Assembly: GCF_000708595.2 (NCBI RefSeq)
Contig: NZ_JARP01000003.1
Coordinates: forward strand, 248,001 to 312,000
Length of the DNA stretch: 64,000 nt
Direction: 5' to 3'
Origin: Flavobacterium sp. KJJ
GTDB lineage: Bacteria; Bacteroidota; Bacteroidia; Flavobacteriales; Flavobacteriaceae
Shown here: in pieces, positions 59,669-64,000 of the stretch
How positions within the stretch are numbered: position 1 is the stretch's first letter
How the letters are laid out: each line of letters begins with the position of its first letter
Program-made: the position numbers and the translations under genes
The notes under the pieces: model-generated
The model's input: only the letters and a program-made list of their open reading frames with translations
Told to the model about the DNA's origin: nothing
Databases searched by the model: none

Positions 59669-60232
59669 TCAATAATACAATCTAAAATCGAGTAATTGGC
59701 ACAAAGCATAATGTTTTTGGTACAGTTCTTCAACAACTTCCATAAGATCGTCATTGTCTTGATACAGGCTAAAAAAAGCTTTGTCGATTGTACTTGAGCT
59801 TGCTATTTTATTGTAAGTAGATCCGTAGCCCGAAATCGCGCGCGCACCAGTAATGTCAAGAAAATATTGGGCTTCTTCTTCGTTTAAATCTAATATTTTC
59901 TTATTCGCAAAATGAATGATTTTCCCTTTCATTTTTCCTTCAAAAAGTTCTGCAATTTCTTCAAGGCTGTAATAATAATCGTGAAGACAGATATTGTTAG
60001 GTTCTCCTGGCATTACGAGATAAATAATTTCATAATCCTTAAAATTATGATCTTCGTAAAGCAGTACATTCAAACTTTCTTCTAAGCCTTCGATGGTATC
60101 GCAGGTTTTATAAATACTCGCAATGCCTTGATCGATAGCAATTTCCTCTAAGTTTCGAACCACTTGAGTTTCTAAATAAGTATCTACATCAGGAACGCCT
60201 TCCAGACAGAAAATAAATTTATCATTATCCAT
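59669..60232 (-). CDS. Uncharacterised acidic protein (DUF6642-like)
   Basis: A 187-residue soluble acidic protein beginning MDNDKFIFCLEGVPDVDTYLETQ. Its CLEG start and the mid-region CLHDYYYSLEEIAELFEGKMKGKIIHFANKKIL are reminiscent of DUF6642 proteins. A GARAISGYGS segment looks like a nucleotide- or CHAT-type core piece but is not diagnostic. Function is unknown. A TACTTTTG -7 box (60298-60291, minus strand) lies upstream. Confidence 0.65.
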   Translation of the reverse strand: MDNDKFIFCLEGVPDVDTYLETQVVRNLEEIAIDQGIASIYKTCDTIEGLEESLNVLLYEDHNFKDYEIIYLVMPGEPNNICLHDYYYSLEEIAELFEGKMKGKIIHFANKKILDLNEEEAQYFLDITGARAISGYGSTYNKIASSSTIDKAFFSLYQDNDDLMEVVEELYQKHYALCQLLDFRLYY

Positions 60233-60556
60233 AAGAGTACACTTTCAGGTTGGAATTAGTGATGAAAGACTCACTTTGTTTTGGTTCTAACAAAAGTATT
60301 TTTTTATGCGGAAAAAGCGTTATAGGATTAACATTTTAACTTGTTTTTTTGAATGGTTGAGCGTTTTTAAATTTTTAGCAGAAAGAAGTAACCGCGCTAA
60401 AATGAAAATAATTATAATGAAATGATATAAAATATTTTAAAAATATTGCATCAATTTGATACAATTTGGAACAACTATTACATCGCCTTTTACGCACCAA
60501 ATCACTAGTTTTGAATTACTGAATATACATTTCAAAAGCAATAAAAAAAAGTCAAA
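60233..60556. other. Divergent gap before the radical SAM gene
   Basis: A 324-base AT-rich gap. It holds the minus-strand -7 box at 60291-60298 for the 187-residue gene and an AAAATATTTTAAAAATATT tract near 60430-60448. No clear promoter for the radical SAM gene and no obvious SOS-type operator were found. No open frame is convincing. Confidence 0.4.
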
Positions 60557-61816
60557 ATGATGAACGAGAGAGTGATGGAGAAGTTAGGCATATTAGCAGA
60601 TGCTGCAAAATATGATGTTTCGTGCGCGTCTAGTGGCAGCAAGCGAGAGAATAAAAACAAAGGAATTGGAGATGCTAAAGGCTACGGAATTTGTCATGCT
60701 TTTACAGAAGACGGACGCTGTGTTTCCCTGCTCAAAATTTTACTTACAAACCACTGCATTTTTGACTGCGCCTATTGCGTCAGCAGAAAAAGCAATGATA
60801 TTAAACGCGCTGCTTTTACCGTTCAGGAAGTGGTAGATCTTACTATTGGTTTTTATAGAAGAAATTATATTGAAGGTTTATTTTTAAGCTCCGGTATTTT
60901 TGATAATGCAGATTATACAATGGAACGTTTGGTTCGAATCGCTAAGAAATTGCGTTTAGAAGAAAATTTTAACGGCTATATTCACTTAAAAGCAATTCCC
61001 GGCGCAAGTGACGAATTGATGAAAGAAGCCGGAATTTACGCTGACCGTTTAAGTGTAAATGTAGAAATGCCAACAGAGCAAAGTCTTAAATTACTAGCGC
61101 CGGATAAAAATCATATTGATGTGATTAAACCGATGGAATATCTTAAAAATGAAATTATCGGTTACAAAGAAGAAAAGAAACTCAATTATAAAGCGCCGTC
61201 TTTTGCTCCGGCAGGTCAAAGCACACAAATGGTAATTGGCGCAACAAAAGAAAGCGATCTTGAAATTCTTGGAATGGCCGATTATTTTTATCAGCAAATG
61301 AATATGCGACGCGTTTATTATTCTGGATATGTCCCAATTAGTAATGATAACCGCCTTCCTGCTATTGGAACACCAGTGCCGATTATACGTGAAAATCGTT
61401 TGTATCAAGCCGACTGGCTGATTCGTTTTTACGGATTCAATGTAAATGAAATCGTTGGTTTTAATCAGCCAAATCTCGATTTGGATATTGATCCAAAATT
61501 GGGATGGGCTTTGCGTAATTTAGATCAGTTTCCGGTTGATATTAATACCGCCGATTTAGAACTTATAAAACGAATTCCGGGAATTGGTTATTTAAGCGCT
61601 AAAAAGATCGTTGCTGCAAGACAGTTCAAAAAACTTGTTCCGTATGATTTAAAGAAGTTGGGAATAGCCTATACGCGTGCTAAATATTTTTTGGCTTTTG
61701 CAACGCCGTTTCAAATGCAGAGAGATTTTACTTCCATACAAATCAAAGATCAGATTTTAAATATTCAAAAAAGTAAATACAAAAACGATTTCTCGAACCA
61801 GCTTGCCTTATTTTAA
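60557..61816 (+). CDS. Putative DNA modification/repair radical SAM protein (TIGR03916 type)
   Basis: A 419-residue radical SAM enzyme. The cluster triad is Cys67, Cys71 and Cys74 in NHCIFDCAYCVSR. It is preceded by CASSGSKRENKNKG and ICHAFTEDGRCVSLLK, and followed by EGLFLSSGIF (GGE-like position). The C-terminal helix-hairpin-helix ELIKRIPGIGYLSAKKIVAARQF near 335-358 suggests DNA binding. The family is almost always paired with a DUF4130/TIGR03915 protein, as here, where the two genes overlap by 14 bases. The reaction is unknown; a link to DNA damage is inferred from domain content. Confidence 0.93.
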   Translation: MMNERVMEKLGILADAAKYDVSCASSGSKRENKNKGIGDAKGYGICHAFTEDGRCVSLLKILLTNHCIFDCAYCVSRKSNDIKRAAFTVQEVVDLTIGFYRRNYIEGLFLSSGIFDNADYTMERLVRIAKKLRLEENFNGYIHLKAIPGASDELMKEAGIYADRLSVNVEMPTEQSLKLLAPDKNHIDVIKPMEYLKNEIIGYKEEKKLNYKAPSFAPAGQSTQMVIGATKESDLEILGMADYFYQQMNMRRVYYSGYVPISNDNRLPAIGTPVPIIRENRLYQADWLIRFYGFNVNEIVGFNQPNLDLDIDPKLGWALRNLDQFPVDINTADLELIKRIPGIGYLSAKKIVAARQFKKLVPYDLKKLGIAYTRAKYFLAFATPFQMQRDFTSIQIKDQILNIQKSKYKNDFSNQLALF

Positions 61817-62606
61817 TAAAATGACACAGATAATTTATGACGGAACTTACGAAGGCTGGCTTACTGCCGTATTCGAAATTTATGAATATAAATTAGAAGA
61901 TATTGTTTTTGCAAAAAATGAAGCTTCTGCTGCTTTGCTTTTTTCTACTTCTCATCATGTTATAACAGATGAATCAAAAGCAAACCGTGTTTTAAGCGGC
62001 CTGAAAAAACGCCTTTCGGCAGAAGGATTTGCAGATCTTTATAAAGCATTTTTATCTGATGTAAACGAAATTGAAGAAATAATGCTTCGGTTTGCAAAAC
62101 ATGTTTTATCAAGTTCAAAAAATGTGGAAGAAGATTTTAGCAACAATGCCGTTTGGGATCTCAGAAAAGCAACCCGATTGACCAGAAAAGAAGCACATAG
62201 AATGGAAGCTTTTGTTCGTTTTAAGCTCACGAAAGATGAATTATATTATGCTATAATTGAGCCCGACTGTGATGTTTTGCCACTCATAGAAAATCATTTT
62301 AAAAAACGCTACGCAGATCAGCGCTGGTTAATTTATGATACAAAACGCAAATACGGAATTTATTATGATCTTGAAAATACTTCAACAATACAGTTGCAGT
62401 TTAATCCGGGAGCGAGTTCATCTAAATTTTTAACTGAGATATGCGATGAACAGGAAGAGTTTTTTCAGGAGCTGTGGCGACACTATTTTATCCATGTAAA
62501 TATTGAATCGCGAAAAAATATGAAAGTTCATTTGCAGCATATGCCAAAACGTTATTGGAAATATTTGACAGAGAAAATTCCGAATATAAAGAAAGAGGCT
62601 CGTTAA
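61803..62606 (+). CDS. DUF4130 protein, partner of the radical SAM enzyme (TIGR03915 type)
   Basis: A 267-residue protein with the TIGR03915/DUF4130 pattern: IIYDGTYEGWLTAVFEIYEYK at the start, AVWDLRKATRLTRKEAHRMEAFVRF near 117-141, YYAIIEPDCDVLPLIENHFKKRYADQRWLIYDTKRKYGIYYD, and the end HMPKRYWKYLTEKIP. In many bacteria this domain is fused to a uracil-DNA-glycosylase domain; here the glycosylase part is absent. Start and stop codons overlap the radical SAM gene, so the two are cotranslated. Confidence 0.92.
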   Translation: MPYFNKMTQIIYDGTYEGWLTAVFEIYEYKLEDIVFAKNEASAALLFSTSHHVITDESKANRVLSGLKKRLSAEGFADLYKAFLSDVNEIEEIMLRFAKHVLSSSKNVEEDFSNNAVWDLRKATRLTRKEAHRMEAFVRFKLTKDELYYAIIEPDCDVLPLIENHFKKRYADQRWLIYDTKRKYGIYYDLENTSTIQLQFNPGASSSKFLTEICDEQEEFFQELWRHYFIHVNIESRKNMKVHLQHMPKRYWKYLTEKIPNIKKEAR

Positions 62607-62621
62607 GGCCTCTTTCTTTAT
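62591..62621 (+). terminator. Terminator of the radical SAM/DUF4130 operon
   Basis: Perfect 9-bp stem GAAAGAGGC/GCCTCTTTC whose 8-base loop contains the DUF4130 stop codon, followed by TTTATT. Stem and coding end overlap. Confidence 0.75.
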
Positions 62622-62626
62622 TCTAA

Positions 62627-62989
62627 TTAATTATTTTCAACCAGTTCAATATCCATTGTTTTGATCAATCCATCTTTAAAAGTATAGATATGTTTTACTA
62701 ATCCGTCAAACATTAATCCGCCTTGCAAATCTTTTACATTTTGATGCACCTTAACTTCTAAGCTTCCGTTTTCTCTTTCATTAAAACCAACAGGCTCAAC
62801 TTTCGGGTTTATTTCAGTCCATTGTCTGGTCCAATATTCCTTAATTTCATTATGTCCGCTAATATAACCGCCCTCCCAAGCTTTAGACCATTGTACATCT
62901 TCCTGCATTGTCGATAATGCGTTATCAATGTTTCTTTCATTAAAAGAATTATAGGCTTTCTTGATGGTATCTTCGAATTGATTTTTCAT
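62627..62989 (-). CDS. SnoaL/NTF2-like protein
   Basis: A 120-residue protein with the NTF2-like cone fold pattern: a helical start (IKKAYNSFNERNIDNALSTMQEDVQWSKAWEGGYISGHNEIKEYWTRQWTEI) and three C-terminal strands (EVKVHQNVKDLQGGLMFDGLVKHIYTFKDGLIKTMDIE). Such proteins are small-ligand binders or isomerase-like enzymes, and the substrate is not readable. It is monocistronic and converges with the DUF4130 gene across the terminator. Confidence 0.85.
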   Translation of the reverse strand: MKNQFEDTIKKAYNSFNERNIDNALSTMQEDVQWSKAWEGGYISGHNEIKEYWTRQWTEINPKVEPVGFNERENGSLEVKVHQNVKDLQGGLMFDGLVKHIYTFKDGLIKTMDIELVENN

Positions 62990-63090
62990 TACTTTTTAAA
63001 TTGAATTAATAAAAGTCGTTTACAGATTAAGCTAATGTACAATCTTTTTAGTTTCTGTTTTGAAGAAAATTTTCTGAAATTATAATGCTT

Positions 63091-64000
63091 CTAGCTGCCA
63101 AGATCCGGAATATAAAATTTTGCTATTTCTTCAATTATGTCCTGTGGAGCACTTCCTGTAAGATTTGTAAAAAGTAGTATGGTGAGATTATCTTTAGTAT
63201 AAGTTACAAAAGCGGCACGGCCTCCACCAATAGGAGCAACTGCAGGATGTTTTTTTCTATTTATCACTGGCCAGCCCAATGCGTAGGCATTTAAAATTCC
63301 TCCAAAGCCATCAAAGGTTCCATTGTTTAATTTTACAGGGTTCCAGATTTCATTTATCTTTTCTTTGTCTTTTAGAAGTTTTCCCGACTGTAAAGCAAGA
63401 ATCCATTTTGTCATTTCTTCGGCTGTTGTAAAAGCACCAGCATCAGCTTTCATTTTTGTCGGAAATTCTTCGTGTGTCTCTACTAACTTATTGGTTTTAC
63501 TATATTCATTTGTTATTTTGTCTTGAAAATAATACGAATAAGTAGGACTTTTGTTTTTAATGACATCATAGGAATTTGCATAATATATTGAAGTCATTCC
63601 AGCCAAATCAAATTGATTTTTACGAACAAAAGTTTCAAAATCTAGTCCGCTGCATTTTTCAATAATATGCTGTAAAATGAAATAATTTGTGGCATTGTAA
63701 TAGAATTTTTCTCCTGCATTAGATAGTAAAGGCAGTTTTTTGACTTTAAACCAAGCCGAATCCTGACCCTTTCCTCCAATTAAATCTCTTTCATCTTCAA
63801 TATCAGGAAGGCCAGAAGTATGACTCAGTAATTGCTTGATTGTGATTTTATTCCAAGATGCTGGAATCGAATCTATGTAAAGAGAAATAGAATCCTGAAT
63901 ATTAAGTTTATTTTGTTCTTCTAATTGCATTATGGCTACGCTGGTAAAAACTTTTGCAATAGAATTTATTGAAAAAATGGTATTGGTTTTTACAGGTATT
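63091..64000 (-). CDS. Class C beta-lactamase-like serine hydrolase (N-terminus beyond window)
   Basis: The frame is open to the right edge, so the N-terminus is missing. Upstream of the internal Met at 63930 the frame reads FSINSIAKVFTSVAIMQLEE. This contains the catalytic SxxK motif (SIAK), so the true protein starts outside the window. Also seen are LLSHTSGLPD, the YxN motif in KFYYNATNYFILQHII, and a GGGRAAFVTY strand near the usual third motif. Relatives are penicillin-binding-type esterases, peptidases or true beta-lactamases, and this cannot be resolved. Confidence 0.9.
   Translation of the reverse strand, partial: IPVKTNTIFSINSIAKVFTSVAIMQLEEQNKLNIQDSISLYIDSIPASWNKITIKQLLSHTSGLPDIEDERDLIGGKGQDSAWFKVKKLPLLSNAGEKFYYNATNYFILQHIIEKCSGLDFETFVRKNQFDLAGMTSIYYANSYDVIKNKSPTYSYYFQDKITNEYSKTNKLVETHEEFPTKMKADAGAFTTAEEMTKWILALQSGKLLKDKEKINEIWNPVKLNNGTFDGFGGILNAYALGWPVINRKKHPAVAPIGGGRAAFVTYTKDNLTILLFTNLTGSAPQDIIEEIAKFYIPDLGS

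Noticed and set aside
59623..59754. N-terminal extension of the four-span membrane protein
   Set aside because: It would overlap the upstream gene by 86 bases, and the added residues precede a better ATG at 59622.

Overview
The window is a low-GC stretch of a Bacteroidota chromosome, almost certainly a Flavobacterium of the F. johnsoniae type. The evidence is a parA-parB-DUF5683-dapB-lepB-wbqC gene string, a SusC/SusD pair, Bacteroidota-type promoters (TTG-N17-23-TAnnTTTG), A-rich leaders in place of Shine-Dalgarno sites, and many DUF families typical of this phylum. Most of it is ordinary chromosomal housekeeping. Accessory parts are a small toxin-antitoxin insertion, a copper/heavy-metal island and a carbohydrate-uptake locus. 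Both edges cut a gene: a cytochrome P450 on the left and a serine hydrolase on the right.

Layout. 1-4.2 kb: truncated P450 diverging from an ArsR-type regulator, an alpha/beta hydrolase, and a Nif3-like protein with a cysteine-less zinc-ribbon-family protein. 4.3-5.9 kb: YoeB-type toxin-antitoxin pair, then lpxK. 5.9-10 kb (minus): lipA, gap and a TPR hybrid histidine kinase. 10.3-12.2 kb: two tandem secreted M48 metallopeptidases. 12.3-18.2 kb (minus): PH-domain protein, TonB, ECF sigma factor with a glycosyltransferase, PaiB/GNAT/membrane protein trio, murB. 18.4-22.1 kb: GT4 glycosyltransferase, DUF2461, rhodanese-thioredoxin lipoprotein, recF. 22.4-28.7 kb (plus): TPR membrane protein, ribH, mutL, two rhomboids, an EEP-family protein. 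28.8-34.1 kb (minus): wbqC-lepB-dapB-DUF5683-parB-parA. 34.4-35.8 kb: tRNA-Pro and trxB. 35.8-40.2 kb (minus): PadR, PspC and two DUF2807 proteins, preceded by a DUF4870 protein.

The metal island (about 40.9-48.0 kb, minus) holds two small Cys-rich exported proteins, a DUF3347 protein, an AraC regulator fused to a heavy-metal-associated (HMA) domain, a Cu-type P-type ATPase with an HMA and two CPMH...CPxCGM modules, and a multicopper oxidase with a CopB-like barrel fused to its C-terminus. The genes read as a path of sense (HMA-AraC), export to the periplasm (ATPase), and oxidise or sequester (oxidase, Cys-rich proteins, DUF3347). An AraC/MFS divergent pair follows.

At 50.3-57.3 kb lies a SusC-SusD-surface lipoprotein operon with no degradative enzyme beside it. 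Three AATCGATT sites lie in its leader; one, the perfect palindrome TGTAATCGATTACA, abuts the -7 box. The last part has a Qnr/MfpA-like pentapeptide protein, an AraC regulator, uncharacterised small proteins, and the radical SAM/DUF4130 pair of unknown, probably DNA-related, function. No rRNA, CRISPR array, insertion sequence or prophage was seen. The best candidates for undescribed biology are the metal island (domain fusions and a self-contained HMA-AraC sensor) and the radical SAM/DUF4130 pair.
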